Source: Pectinophora gossypiella
Taxonomy: Eukaryota; Arthropoda; Insecta; Lepidoptera; Gelechiidae
DNA length: 64,000 nucleotides
Reading direction: 5' to 3'
NCBI RefSeq assembly: GCF_024362695.1
Contig: NC_065414.1
Span: forward strand, 8,077,501 to 8,141,500
The notes beneath the pieces were generated by a model. It saw nothing but the letters and a program-made list of their open reading frames with translations, ran no database searches and had not been told where the DNA came from. The position numbers and the translations under genes are program-made. Position 1 is the stretch's first letter. Every line of letters starts with the position of its first letter. Below are positions 1 through 11,747 of the stretch, in pieces.

Positions 1-21
1 TATCTTCCTAACTCCTCCACC

Positions 22-92
22 AACCCATAGTAGAGCTGCGTAGTGGAGTATGCTTTATACCCCCTCCAGTTGATTGTGGGAAGTCCTGTCAA
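22..92 (+). repeat. SINE/LINE-type fragment, family D
   Basis: Diverged copy of a repeat that recurs at 8897-8975, 13334-13412, 32909-33010 and, inverted, 45560-45655. The shared core runs GCAGTGGAGCAGCGTG, then GGAGTATGCTC, a C-rich stretch and a GGCCTGTGCCCAGCAGTGGG-like end. This copy keeps GTAGTGGAGTATGC and the C-rich centre. It has no coding content and its class is not certain. Confidence 0.6.
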
Positions 93-131
93 CTTTGGAA
101 TCGAAAGAGAAAATTAAATCGAAAAAAAAAA

Positions 132-201
132 GTGACTCGGATTGAACTCGCGGCACTAATCAAGCCGGGACGAGCGTGTTAACCATTACACCACCGTGTC
201 C
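132..201 (-). repeat. tRNA-like SINE head fragment
   Basis: Read on the minus strand this starts GACACGGTGGTGTAATGG, a fit to a pol III A box, and carries GAGTTCAATCC as a B-box-like element about 45 bases on. No cloverleaf with a clear anticodon stem could be drawn, so it is read as a tRNA-derived SINE head rather than a tRNA gene. Confidence 0.5.
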
Positions 202-317
202 TTCTCCTGTTCATGCGAAATGTGGACGAGTGCAATAAAAGAAAAATCCTTTAACTTTGCAATAGGTACATTTTGAGGTTACCTATGGGCCTGACCTAGT
301 TTAATACGATCTACTCT

Positions 318-430
318 GAACAGGCGTGCGTGTATGAAGTGATTGATGAATGTGGAGGAAGCAAGAGAAGTGTGTCAGGATCGAAGCAAATGGAATTCTA
401 TAGTCTCTGCTTACCCCGGTAGAAAATATG
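318..430 (-). repeat. interspersed repeat, family F
   Basis: On the minus strand this matches repeats at 45381-45455 and 62105-62182. All share GGTAAGCAGAGACTAT and CATTTGCTTCGATCCTGA, and this copy and the 45381 copy also share TTGCTTCCTCCACATTCA. The 102-residue minus-strand frame over 301-609 is mostly this repeat and is not treated as a gene. Confidence 0.6.
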
Positions 431-599
431 ATGATGTCCTCCCAGACGTATCCGTCGAAGGCGACACCCTTAGCTAGTGTTAGCCTGGGCTCTTCCATGG
501 GCGCGGGCGTGACTAGCAAAACCAAATTTAGTTTTGAAAGTCCTGTTGCAAGAAGCACAATAGAGAGTCCCACGGTTACGTCCGTGCGTATGTGAGTGC

Positions 600-1057
600 C
601 ATATAACACCTATATTATGTGGACGTGTCTGTAATTGGACTACTGGTTAACCTAATCACACACATATACGTACGTTTATAGTTACAGCAACATAATATCG
701 AATACGCTATCGGTTAGGTTAGGTAATCTAGCAGATTCAAGCAGATTAATGCATCGAAAATCGCATTACGGATACAAAATGGATTATATCTTGTATCGTG
801 TTATTTCCATGCCAAAAGAACCAATTGACCAGAAATAATAAACAGTGTCAGACATTTAAACTTAATTACTTGAACATCTGCTTCAAATTGCCACATCGCG
901 GCTTCAGCTGCGGTTTTCTGTCTTGACTTCGGACTTCGGTAGAGCTTTCTTCTGGAAAAATATTGACTCTACGTAGAGTTGATAGAGAACAATCTTTATT
1001 TCGATTTGATTTCCATTTAATTTCGTGTGTTAATTTAATTCGCAATCACTACGTTTG
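600..1057. other. spacer, no gene seen
   Basis: AT-rich sequence with no long reading frame, no RNA gene and no repeat that recurs in the window. Confidence 0.5.
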
Positions 1058-1138
1058 GTAAAGCGTGGGTACTGAGTTCATCTTGCGATGTATGTACCTC
1101 TGACTGGCAATTGGGAGCATAGTCGCGTTCTTATATGT
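1058..1138 (+). repeat. interspersed repeat, family G
   Basis: Shares GAGTTCATCTTGCGA, CTCTGACT and CAATTGGGA with copies at 37236-37392 (plus) and 52262-52372 (minus). It resembles a LINE or SINE 3' region. A 13-base C run follows at 1265-1277. Confidence 0.55.
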
Positions 1139-1264
1139 ATGATAATAATGGTTTAATGTATGGTTTCTTACGAGTAAACTTCACAGCCATAGGGAATTTG
1201 TATTATGTAGTACAGTGGCAATGGCTGTTTACCATCCCTTCACCAAAGCATACGAATAATACTT

Positions 1265-1277
1265 CCCCCCCCCCCCC
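1265..1277. repeat. C13 homopolymer
   Basis: Uninterrupted run of 13 C inside a short chance reading frame at 1135-1365. Confidence 0.9.
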
Positions 1278-1415
1278 TTTGTCTTCATTTTTAGTCTTCA
1301 ATCGTATGAGCGCCACACACACAAATGCGCGTGTAACGTCAATGTGTAGTGTCTGTGTAAAATGAGGTGTTTTCTATAAAGTGTCCGAGGTATGCCTTGA
1401 CCCAAATAAACTACG

Positions 1416-1758
1416 AAGCACTTTCAAGGCTACGTTCCTAAAAACAATATGGCGCTGTACAGTTTTTCCTTCGTACAACCTGCTTATTTCATAATAAATA
1501 TCCTATTGATCTTTTATCTTTGTTTTTGGATATAAATGATGACCATTTTTATTACACACAAGCACAACATCTTCCACACATTATCAGATCAACCAAAGGA
1601 GTAGTAATATAGGTAGCAACATAATTTTATTGTTCTATACCTACACATTGTAATCCAAATATCAAGCGACAAATATTTTTATATATGCTTCTGCCATTGC
1701 ATTGTATTTTTGAAAGATTAAAGTTAAATCTCGACACGAACGTAGCCTGAAATGTCCC
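1416..1758 (-). mobile_element. MITE, family M1, copy 1
   Basis: Terminal inverted repeats are visible. The left end has CTTTCAAGGCTACGTTC and the right end, reversed, has CATTTCAGGCTACGTTC. The interior matches copies at 2720-3332 and 17026-17355 in the opposite orientation: GCTTGATATTTGGAT (minus here; here read as ATCCAAATATCAAGC) and the sequence around ATGTGTGGAAGATG are shared. It is about 340 bp with no coding capacity. The exact ends are uncertain by about 10 bases and no target-site duplication was fixed. Confidence 0.75.
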
Positions 1759-2719
1759 TATAATATTCTCTTCCGTAATATTTTTTATTATTTCTTTTCA
1801 GAGAGTCCGGTGGCCAACAAGCATCTGTCTTCCGCCGCGACAACCATACTTCTTCCGTCAGGTTGACAACCATACGCTCTTTAAGATCCTCTGCGAAATA
1901 TTCCAACGGACAGAATATTAGTTTGTTATAACCAGTGCGGAACTATCTTAACTATACTATACGGGAAGAAGAGTACTCTACTAGTGTTATGTTATGAACC
2001 AACGAGGCTAAAATGATACCGTGTGAAAGGTTGATCTAAAGACCTCAGTGGAAATGTTTTGGCATTTGTAAATAGACACATCATATATATTGTAAAATAG
2101 TGTGAATATGTTTGTATAAATATATGTTGTATAGATGTTTAAATTAATCGATTTTGTACATTGACAAAGATGTGTAATTATTCCGTGTGTATGTGTTATG
2201 CAGGTAAGTAAGGCGTCTAATTCTCTTCGGTATAGACTATTACATGTTAATATCAACCGAACAAAACTTGTTTCTTTAAAAGTCAAAAGTAAGTTGACAG
2301 AATTTGGCCCATCTTTGTCCGGAAATAAAAGTAACAGTGCAAAAATATAGTGCAGTGAGAAATAAAAGTAAAAGTATCAGTCCTTACATTTGAATTTAAG
2401 TAATTAATTGTATTACTTACTTCTTTTTACTCTCATAATTGGGCAGCTTTAGACCATATCCTATCAATTTTGGCAAAAGACCGTAACAGGTTATATAAAC
2501 ATCAAAAAAATATGAAATTAGAGAAAATACGTTACTTTTTCCTCCCAGAGGGTTTAGCTAACATGTGGCATTGGCTTTCGATAACGATAAGTATGAACTA
2601 GAATGAAAATGTAAGCGAATCACTTGACATTTCGTTGACTTAATATGTATATGTCATGCATTTTAATTATATTTACACATGGGTCAGAATATCGGGGGCC
2701 ATAGCGAAGTTGCAATGAA
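1759..2719. other. spacer, no gene seen
   Basis: AT-rich. The only frames are minus-strand ORFs of 60-92 codons (1724-1906, 2008-2286) with no recognisable domain and composition like the surrounding sequence. Confidence 0.5.
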
Positions 2720-3332
2720 GGACTTTCCAATCGACGCTCCCCAAACACATGATAGATGGCATTGTTCAATTTTGACGTGATAATTACCTATTTAGGCGAT
2801 TCTCACACTGCCCCGCATGATGCAGCGTACCGCGTGGATGCGTGTTCTTCCGTTGCGCGTTTATGCGGATGCATTTTCCGTGTGTTAGACTGTGCGTGTT
2901 TTCTATACAAACGGAGATACTTACAAGCAACGGAAGAACACGCATCCACGCGCTACGCTGCATCATGCGGGCAGTGTGAGAATCGCCTTACTCATTGTTG
3001 GGGTACATAATTATTCAAAAATGTAATGCAATGCGCGAAGCATATACAAAACTAATTGTCGCTTGATATTTGGATCACACCATGTATAGAATGATGTTGC
3101 TACCTACGTATATTGTTTCTTTTTATTTTGATCAGAATAGTAATGGGTGGAAGTTGTAATTGTACCTTGGTGTAATAAAAAGAGTCATCATTTATACCCA
3201 AAAACAGCGATAAAAGTTGCATAATCATATATCTGTTATTTATGACGAACGAAGTTAGTTTAAGTTTAAACGAAGATAAAACTTAACAACGCCATCTATC
3301 GTGTTTTTGGGGAGCGTCGATTGGAAAGCACC
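2720..3332 (+). mobile_element. MITE, family M1, copy 2, with nested insertion
   Basis: Ends are long inverted repeats. The left end has CTTTCCAATCGACGCTCCCC then AGATGGC; the right end has GCCATCTATCGTG, then GGGGAGCGTCGATTGGAAAG. The interior (TAATTACCTATTT, GGGGTACATAATTAT, ATAATGGGTGGAAG-like) matches the copy at 17026-17355. It is split by a 193-bp element at 2795-2987. Without that insertion it would be about 417 bp. No coding capacity. Confidence 0.8.
2795..2987. mobile_element. Harbinger-like MITE nested in M1 copy 2
   Basis: 193 bp with nearly identical ~62-bp terminal inverted repeats. Both ends begin GGCGATTCTCACACTGCCC and continue to TTCTTCCGTTGC, with one indel and one mismatch noted. 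It is flanked by TTA on both sides (2792-2794 and 2988-2990), the 3-bp duplication expected of PIF/Harbinger elements. The uninterrupted target is preserved in M1 copy 3 near 17090. The plus and minus frames over 2756-3010 are products of the inverted repeat. Confidence 0.85.
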
Positions 3333-4023
3333 TCATTGATTATGGATTAATAGTCACTGTCGATTGTAAGAATCAATCGATTGTAAGGCAGTTGCACGTC
3401 GTGGAATCTGCGTGGAGTGAATTTTGTCGTGCGCCATATTTTTTAATGATGTTTGACAATTGTGCTGGCCTATGATTGGTTAGCGGTGACAGCCATCTTT
3501 ATCGGCGTCCTGTCAATAATGTGACTGAAACTGTGTAATCGAGTGAAGTGTATTTATGGTTATCCTCTCCACTTTATCTTGTAATGCAAAGCCCAGTTAA
3601 TGTATCTCGAAAAAGTGAACTTTTGAAACGCTTTGTGTGTAAATCGCATATTAAAGAGCACAGATTTATCCCGTCTAAATCTAAAGAAATGTTTGCCTCC
3701 GATGCAAAAACTATTTCTTGCATCACGCAAAAATATTGTAAAAAAATAAAAATAAATTATTTAATGAATTATCTCTCACATTTTAACCCTACGAAACAAG
3801 CCCTAACTTAAAACAGAGGTCATTAGGTCTTGTTTCCGGGTTCGATATTATTTTCGTTTCGTTTTACGTTTATCTGGAACTTTGAAATTGTTTCAAGTCG
3901 AATTAAAATCTATAGAATAATACCGATCCGGTGACAAGACTCTATCTTTCGAACATCCCACTCACAGACCAAGTAGAGATGCTCCTGTACATTAAACCGC
4001 TTGACGCGCAGTCTTTTGCCAGA
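3333..4023. other. spacer, no supported gene
   Basis: Contains an 87-codon plus-strand frame at 3548-3811 (starts MYLWLSSPLYLV) with no domain I recognise. The rest has no long frame. Confidence 0.4.
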
Positions 4024-4180
4024 GGCTTTTTTAATAAATCTTACAATTGTAAATTACAATGACAATTTGATGTACATTGCCGGGTGTGTGATCACGAATA
4101 TTTTTCAGTTTCATATTAGCTACGTAATGAACACCAAATTGTCGTAATTTACAATTGTAAGTTTTATGAAACAGGCCCCA
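4024..4180. mobile_element. MITE-like inverted repeat
   Basis: Two arms of about 35 bases face each other. The left arm has CTTACAATTGTAAATTAC and ACAATTTGATGT; the right arm has ACCAAATTGTC and GTAATTTACAATTGTAAG. The right end runs into ATGAAACAGGCCCC, a terminus common in lepidopteran MITEs. The left terminus has decayed. Confidence 0.6.
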
Positions 4181-4561
4181 AGTGAAATTCGATTATTTAA
4201 AAAGGGCTACAGCCCCTGTACAAACTGTACAATTTTATGTGATGTTGTGGCATGTAAGTACCTGTAAAATATAAGGAACCACAGCAGAGGCAGTAATACT
4301 AAGTAAGTAATTAAATAAAGCAACTATTTTTTAATAAGACTAAAACAGGGGATCTGAAATTGATTGGATTAGTAGTTCCCTTTGTAATAGGAGATAAAAC
4401 GCATACATAATAAATACACTAAACTACGCTAAAAATACAAATACAGCCCATAACATTAAATAGGTAGAGTCACAAAAGACCGGACCTCAAACCCGCAAAT
4501 GTACATTACTTATTGATAGTGTTTATAAAGTCAACTGTGCAGTAACAGTGATCACCACATC
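4181..4561. other. spacer, no gene seen
   Basis: AT-rich, no long frame and no repeat that recurs in the window. Confidence 0.5.
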
Positions 4562-4838
4562 GCTCAAATCTCCAATACCAACCCCGCAAGCGTCGTCGGC
4601 GATAAAGACCTGTAATTTTGAACGCGGAGAAAAATCCCCGTGGTTCACCTAGGTGGAGTATGAGGTAGATAACGGGTAATAGAGGATTCAGCGCTTATCC
4701 CTAAGCATTCAATTCGATTAATTGTTTCAAAAAACTCTGATGACGCTCTGAGCCAGGCTTGTTGTCTTAAATTTTACCGGGTGAAGGCCCTCGGCGCTTC
4801 CCATTTGTGAAGCTAACAAGCCATGACAAGAAACTGCC
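4562..4838 (+). repeat. SINE/LINE 3' fragment, family E
   Basis: Matches the copy at 34790-35086. Shared blocks include CCCGC..GCGTCGTCGGCGAT, TTCAGCGCTTATC, GATTAATT.TTTCAAA, TGACGC.CTGAGCC, TGTTGTCTTAAA and GCGCTTCCCATTTGT. The tandem duplication begins inside this repeat, at 4683, so the second unit holds only its 3' part. Confidence 0.65.
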
Positions 4839-5271
4839 CTTATCAGTCAACTTGGCAGTCTCTAGAAATATGATTGACCTTACGTGTACAGAGCTCTCAA
4901 CTTCGAAATAGGAAAGCGCAGGGCTGAAATAACAATGTTACTTTTTATTATCTATGATTTTTATCTCCTACCTAGAATTGCTAAATGTAGAAAGTATCAT
5001 GAAAACCTAAGTTGTCGTTAATACAAAAATAAGTTGAATGATTAACAGTCATTTGTTTAAGTACAAAGGAGATTATAGTGATATAAAAATCATTGTCAAA
5101 ATCGCCTTTTTATTTTTATTATAATCCTACTTTGGTACAACTATAGATCTATATTAGACATATAGATAGATCTATAAAATGGCGGAAGAGTTGTGAATTA
5201 GGTTAGCGCAGGACATTAACAAAACATTAACAAAAAAAAATCACAAAAAAGCGAATTGGAATAACACGTGG

Positions 5272-5341
5272 AAATTAAAAAGCAAAACCTAGTTTTACAT
5301 TTAAATATGTAATGGTAAAACTAGTTTTTGCTTTTTAATTT
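5272..5341. repeat. 70-bp imperfect palindrome, unit 1
   Basis: AAATTAAAAAGCAAAACC, then TAGTTTTAC, faces GTAAAACTAG, then TTTTTGCTTTTTAATTT. The arms are about 27 bases with one bulge and a short loop. It could form a hairpin in single-stranded nucleic acid or be the remains of a MITE. Confidence 0.8.
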
Positions 5342-5722
5342 GCGTCCTAATTGGTTACCTGAATGGAACGAACGCCTAATATACGGTACTTAATGACATT
5401 GGGATTGACAACACTTGTATTAATGTAAGGGAAAACATTATTACCTAGTACGAAAATATCAGTAGGCTAAACAATAACTATTCAAAATAAATTATGGATA
5501 ATGAAATTCGGGAAAATAAAATTGGGACAAAAGATTTTAAGCTTTTCAAAGGTCACCCGTATTTACAACAATATTATCATAATTATTGTTGTTTACGTCC
5601 GCTACCTGGGTCAACATCTTTAACATATTATTTAATGATGAATTATAGTTTATTGATCTTTAGCTAAATACGTTCAGTAGGCAGGTATTTGAACTATTCG
5701 TTTATTCTATTTTAAGGACAAT

Positions 5723-5881
5723 TTGTTCAGGTGGGGTTTCTCGGATGGCTCGGACTTAAAGTGCAAGTGCGGCACTGTTCCCCAAACGATGGAACATCTT
5801 ACATCGTGTCCTGCGTGCCCGAACACCTGCACGCAGGAGGATCTAATGAGCGCTGCAGATAGCGCCATACTTGTTGCCTAG
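5723..5881 (+). pseudogene. non-LTR retrotransposon C-terminal remnant, unit 1
   Basis: A 52-codon open stretch ending at a TAG encodes a Cys/His-rich tail: CKCGTVPQTMEHLTSCPACP, followed by TCTQEDLMSAADSAILVA. This Cys-x-Cys-Gly...Gln-Thr-Met-x-His-Leu...Cys-x-x-Cys pattern is typical of the extreme C-terminus of insect non-LTR retrotransposon reverse transcriptase proteins. The stop is followed after about 40 bases by GATAAGAAGAAGAA (5918-5931), an (AAG)n-type 3' tail. Nothing coding is visible upstream of 5723, so this is a severely 5'-truncated LINE copy. The clade (RTE-like or R1/Jockey-like) is not certain. Confidence 0.75.
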
Positions 5882-7184
5882 TTTTGGGCCGATACTATTT
5901 AGTTTGCCATCGGCACGATAAGAAGAAGAATCTCTTTTTTTCATAGATATAATGGTCTTAAGGTCCAAAGTCTTTTTAAAATCAAAACCCCTTTATTTAA
6001 CTGTTATGTTTGAAAATTTGGGCCGCAGGGAATAATTTATCATATTTTATTTTACGAAAATAAAAACATCTCAAACATCGAATTTCATTACTTATTTATA
6101 TGACACCGATCGAAGTCGTTAAACGACACTCAATCAACGCAGTACTTGAGTTCCATAAATATTTAGATGCAATGCCAATTTCTAATTTGCACTCAAAATA
6201 AGAAGTCGTTTATACCTAAGGTAAAAAAATCTTAGACTCGTAAACACGACGACCACAAGTATTTAAATTGAATCCACTTCTGGGTTCCATCGACAAAAGT
6301 TTAATTAACTCTCACCGTATTCGAATAGATCTTCTAAGTTTTATTCTATAAATTGGTTTGGTTGGAGCGAGAACTTCATTCGCCATATTTTAAAGTTTTA
6401 TTCCTTAGTTTTCTTACTGAAATATATTGATGGTTAGTAAACTGTAAGATTCGTACAGGATGACACTATTTTGGACTACAACATTGCATCGTTTCAGCGA
6501 CAAAAAGGTTAAATGTACTCACTTACTTCTTTCAAAACATAAGGTACTGCTGATGTTATTATTCGCTAGCAAAATTTTTCAGATTTCCACATATTTTACC
6601 TAACGTGTAGAGTTTGTGAACTTAGTGTTTGTATAGTTAGGACGTGTGGAGTTGGAAGCTTGGCTGTACATGAGATCGAGATCTCGTCTTGGCATCATTT
6701 TAAATGAAAATGTTTTAATTTTTTATGATATGTTTTCCCTGTTTTGAAAATAAGTTTTTTGACATTTCCGCCATTTCCATACTCGTTTATAAATCTTATA
6801 GTAATCGCTCGAGTAACTACGCCAACTAATATATCTTGCGCTAAACGCAATCCATGATGCTAAAAACAAAGATAAAGTTAACGTTAGTTTTTGAACACAA
6901 ATATTCTGAATTCTAACTGTAGGTACTTATCAGGATTCTTCTAGTTTAGGTGATAAAGACCCCACATTAATTGACACATCAGTATGCGTTTGACCATGAG
7001 TAAATTGTCTTTGACACCAAATGCCTTTAGAACTAAAGTTATCTGCATATAAATGAAATGCTAATACCTCGGTACAGTGCTTCTATTTTATTAACGTCCT
7101 TCGGCAATCATCACATCTCCGAATACAAACGACTTCCATCCAACTTCCATCCTTATCAATTATTAGATTAATCGTGTAAAGATC

Positions 7185-7310
7185 AGGGGGGGTTAAAAAG
7201 GCCACAACGAATCGAAATTCATCTAAGAAAGCAATATTGCAATTTGACATTTGCGCATATAAAAGTAAGTGCGCGATGCACACAAATGTCAAACAAGACC
7301 CCCCCCCCAG
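7185..7310. repeat. G/C-run bounded repeat, unit 1
   Basis: Bounded by a 7-base G run on the left and a 10-base C run on the right, with GCGCATATAAAAGTAAGTGCGC near the centre. It may be a small MITE whose ends are G/C runs. A 69-codon minus-strand frame (7083-7292, MTFVCIAHLLLYAQ...) covers it and has no recognisable domain. The same sequence recurs in unit 2. Confidence 0.4.
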
Positions 7311-8896
7311 AATTTCATTTCAGAACTAGTTAAGTACTCTGTTGTTGTTTTGATTTAATTCCCGCTTGTACTGCGTGAATGCGATGATTGCCGAGTGGTC
7401 GTGGGACGTTAAGATAATAGAAGCACCAAGGAACAGAATAATTGTAGTACATATATTTGAAGACTGTATCAATGACACCTTTGAAGAAAGAAGCTGTTCC
7501 AGTAGAATAATATAGAATACAGTGAAAACTTATAGCGTTACGTGTGATACTATGTTATGATTTCCACCAGCTGTACGTCTCATTATATTCAAATCACAAG
7601 CTCCGCTTATATATCCCGATATAGCGCCCAGAGGCGTCGTTTGTAACACTCCGGCGCTTCCAAATGAGGTTTCAATATAGTACACAAGCTCGAACCCTAT
7701 CTTTCCCTATTTCCCGGCCCACTACAATCGTATCACATGTCAAAATGCTTAAAGCTTGGCAACAAAATATTTATTTCCATTTTTGACCTTCTGGCAAACA
7801 AGTGTCTGTTATGGGTTTGCTTCATCACACTACTCTGCTGTTATGCATAGAATAATTTATTCTACACTCTCAAGAACATCAAGATGAAACGATAGCAACA
7901 GCTTTAGTCATGCTTAGTAAGAATATAAATATATAAATTGTATCAATATATTATATGAATTAACTCCAGATTACAAGACGTTTCACAGAAGAAAAGAAGG
8001 TCAAACTTGATGTACTTACCAGGATAGCTACACCAATTATATACAATTTGTTTTCTGCCTGCAACTTTGCTCACGTGGACTATGGTTATCGCTTTTTGCT
8101 ATCTTTAGGGGGTGATTTCAGAGATAAAAATTGTCATGTTCTTCCCTAGGTCTCAATCCATCTCCATAATGTCAAATTTCATTTAAATCGTTATTATGCA
8201 TATCCCTTTATACATGAAAGTCTTACAAACAGAGAGAGGTATTTTTGCATTTTTAATACCTACTATATTAGTGTGTATGAGGTAGAGATTTCGAGTGTCG
8301 TCACGCTTGATTGTACAGTCACAAGCAATATAATGTACCCACCTTAAGACTCTGTCGCACTAACATATTTGACATTTTGTGAGACTTACAGTTCAATTTG
8401 TCAAAAAAGTTAATGTTACATGGTACCAAAGTGTATACATATTAATGCTCGTGACCGTACACCCTATTGTTTATCTTCATTGAACATCCAGAAACGAAAA
8501 TAGTTTTTGGCGCTCATCGTTCACTCCCAAAACTATTTAAACTTACTAAGTATTATTTATTGAATTCCTTTAGAAGGTCTCCGTGGACTGTGGAGTAGCA
8601 ATTAAGATCTAAATTGCTAAACCCCGGCTTTAATGCCGTCCGGGTCAGTCAAAACCAATCACTAAATGAAACTAACTTACCCTTAGTATCTTGATGTTTC
8701 TCACATCGGCTTTAATCAGAGTCTATTTATTTTATATTTATTTATTTTATTTATTTCTTAAGGAAAGCTAACAGCACAGAATATTTACGCAGAATGCTTT
8801 GTACCCTGCTAGTTGATGAAGCGTCTGCGATGTGAATATTTTGCTCATTGATTCAAATTTCGTATCTTCCTTCTCCGCTTGAGATAAAATAATCAA

Positions 8897-8975
8897 TGAT
8901 AGGATCTTTCTCCACCATCAAACCGCAGTGGAACAACGTGGTGGAGTACGCTCTGTATCCGGTCAGGTTAAAAGA
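8897..8975 (+). repeat. family D fragment, unit 1
   Basis: Carries CCGCAGTGGAACAACGTGGTGGAGTACGCTC, compared in short blocks with the better preserved copy at 32909-33010. The 60-codon frame at 8896-9078 arises from this repeat and its flank and is not supported as a gene. Confidence 0.6.
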
Positions 8976-9723
8976 GAAAATCCTTCTGCCCATCAGTATT
9001 AAAATCTTTCTAGATACTTCTGTGCAATTTTTAAAGATCGTTTATAAATTAGGTAAATATCTACACCTAGGCTACTGAAGCGAAAAGTTTTAGCTTTATA
9101 TTAATTGCATTCGTTCACGGTTAAGAATAATGTTAGGATTCAGCGCTTATCCCTAAGCATTCAATTCGATTAATTGTTTCAAAAAACTCTGATGACGCTC
9201 TGAGCCAGGCTTGTTGTCTTAAATTTTACCGGGTGAAGGCCCTCGGCGCTTCCCATTTGTGAAGCTAACAAGCCATGACAAGAAACTGCCCTTATCAGTC
9301 AACTTGGCAGTCTCTAGAAATATGATTGACCTTACGTGTACAGAGCTCTCAACTTCGAAATAGGAAAGCGCAGGGCTGAAATAACAATGTTACTTTTTAT
9401 TATCTATGATTTTTATCTCCTACCTAGAATTGCTAAATGTAGAAAGTATCATGAAAACCTAAGTTGTCGTTAATACAAAAATAAGTTGAATGATTAACAG
9501 TCATTTGTTTAAGTACAAAGGAGATTATAGTGATATAAAAATCATTGTCAAAATCGCCTTTTTATTTTTATTATAATCCTACTTTGGTACAACTATAGAT
9601 CTATATTAGACATATAGATAGATCTATAAAATGGCGGAAGAGTTGTGAATTAGGTTAGCGCAGGACATTAACAAAACATTAACAAAAAAAAATCACAAAA
9701 AAGCGAATTGGAATAACACGTGG

Positions 9724-9793
9724 AAATTAAAAAGCAAAACCTAGTTTTACATTTAAATATGTAATGGTAAAACTAGTTTTTGCTTTTTAATTT
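9724..9793. repeat. 70-bp imperfect palindrome, unit 2
   Basis: Second copy of the palindrome at 5272-5341, offset by 4452 bases, with no difference seen. Confidence 0.8.
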
Positions 9794-10174
9794 GCGTCCT
9801 AATTGGTTACCTGAATGGAACGAACGCCTAATATACGGTACTTAATGACATTGGGATTGACAACACTTGTATTAATGTAAGGGAAAACATTATTACCTAG
9901 TACGAAAATATCAGTAGGCTAAACAATAACTATTCAAAATAAATTATGGATAATGAAATTCGGGAAAATAAAATTGGGACAAAAGATTTTAAGCTTTTCA
10001 AAGGTCACCCGTATTTACAACAATATTATCATAATTATTGTTGTTTACGTCCGCTACCTGGGTCAACATCTTTAACATATTATTTAATGATGAATTATAG
10101 TTTATTGATCTTTAGCTAAATACGTTCAGTAGGCAGGTATTTGAACTATTCGTTTATTCTATTTTAAGGACAAT

Positions 10175-10333
10175 TTGTTCAGGTGGGGTTTCTCGGATGG
10201 CTCGGACTTAAAGTGCAAGTGCGGCACTGTTCCCCAAACGATGGAACATCTTACATCGTGTCCTGCGTGCCCGAACACCTGCACGCAGGAGGATCTAATG
10301 AGCGCTGCAGATAGCGCCATACTTGTTGCCTAG
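10175..10333 (+). pseudogene. non-LTR retrotransposon C-terminal remnant, unit 2
   Basis: Duplicate of the remnant at 5723-5881 with the same CKCGTVPQTMEHL tail and TAG stop. The 15-bp indel that separates the two units falls 15-30 bases after this stop, in the LINE 3' untranslated part next to the AAG-type tail. Confidence 0.75.
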
Positions 10334-11621
10334 TTTTGGGCCGATACTATTATGATAAGAAGAAGAATCTCTTTTTTTCATAGATATAATGGTCTTAAGG
10401 TCCAAAGTCTTTTTAAAATCAAAACCCCTTTATTTAACTGTTATGTTTGAAAATTTGGGCCGCAGGGAATAATTTATCATATTTTATTTTACGAAAATAA
10501 AAACATCTCAAACATCGAATTTCATTACTTATTTATATGACACCGATCGAAGTCGTTAAACGACACTCAATCAACGCAGTACTTGAGTTCCATAAATATT
10601 TAGATGCAATGCCAATTTCTAATTTGCACTCAAAATAAGAAGTCGTTTATACCTAAGGTAAAAAAATCTTAGACTCGTAAACACGACGACCACAAGTATT
10701 TAAATTGAATCCACTTCTGGGTTCCATCGACAAAAGTTTAATTAACTCTCACCGTATTCGAATAGATCTTCTAAGTTTTATTCTATAAATTGGTTTGGTT
10801 GGAGCGAGAACTTCATTCGCCATATTTTAAAGTTTTATTCCTTAGTTTTCTTACTGAAATATATTGATGGTTAGTAAACTGTAAGATTCGTACAGGATGA
10901 CACTATTTTGGACTACAACATTGCATCGTTTCAGCGACAAAAAGGTTAAATGTACTCACTTACTTCTTTCAAAACATAAGGTACTGCTGATGTTATTATT
11001 CGCTAGCAAAATTTTTCAGATTTCCACATATTTTACCTAACGTGTAGAGTTTGTGAACTTAGTGTTTGTATAGTTAGGACGTGTGGAGTTGGAAGCTTGG
11101 CTGTACATGAGATCGAGATCTCGTCTTGGCATCATTTTAAATGAAAATGTTTTAATTTTTTATGATATGTTTTCCCTGTTTTGAAAATAAGTTTTTTGAC
11201 ATTTCCGCCATTTCCATACTCGTTTATAAATCTTATAGTAATCGCTCGAGTAACTACGCCAACTAATATATCTTGCGCTAAACGCAATCCATGATGCTAA
11301 AAACAAAGATAAAGTTAACGTTAGTTTTTGAACACAAATATTCTGAATTCTAACTGTAGGTACTTATCAGGATTCTTCTAGTTTAGGTGATAAAGACCCC
11401 ACATTAATTGACACATCAGTATGCGTTTGACCATGAGTAAATTGTCTTTGACACCAAATGCCTTTAGAACTAAAGTTATCTGCATATAAATGAAATGCTA
11501 ATACCTCGGTACAGTGCTTCTATTTTATTAACGTCCTTCGGCAATCATCACATCTCCGAATACAAACGACTTCCATCCAACTTCCATCCTTATCAATTAT
11601 TAGATTAATCGTGTAAAGATC

Positions 11622-11747
11622 AGGGGGGGTTAAAAAGGCCACAACGAATCGAAATTCATCTAAGAAAGCAATATTGCAATTTGACATTTGCGCATATAAA
11701 AGTAAGTGCGCGATGCACACAAATGTCAAACAAGACCCCCCCCCCAG
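11622..11747. repeat. G/C-run bounded repeat, unit 2
   Basis: Second copy of 7185-7310, with the same run lengths (7 G and 10 C). Confidence 0.4.

Larger units (their letters stand above)
4683..9134 (+). repeat. tandem duplication, unit 1 (4452 bp)
   Basis: First unit of a direct tandem duplication with no spacer. It starts AGGATTCAGCGC and ends TTAAGAATAATGTT. Wherever the units were compared they are identical, including a 10-base C run (7299-7308) and a 7-base G run. The one difference found is 15 extra bases in this unit near 5898-5914. The unit contains a LINE 3' end, a 70-bp palindrome, a repeat near 7185 and a family D scrap near 8897. It shows no host gene. Confidence 0.92.

Noticed and set aside
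301..609. 102-residue minus-strand protein
   Set aside because: A large part is the family F repeat, found again at 45381 and 62105. No independent support.
7083..7292. Duplicated 69-residue gene (also 11520-11729)
   Set aside because: Presence in both units reflects the tandem duplication. It overlaps a repeat bounded by G and C runs and has no domain.
8896..9078. Duplicated 60-residue gene (also 13333-13515)
   Set aside because: It begins in a family D repeat and has no recognisable protein feature.
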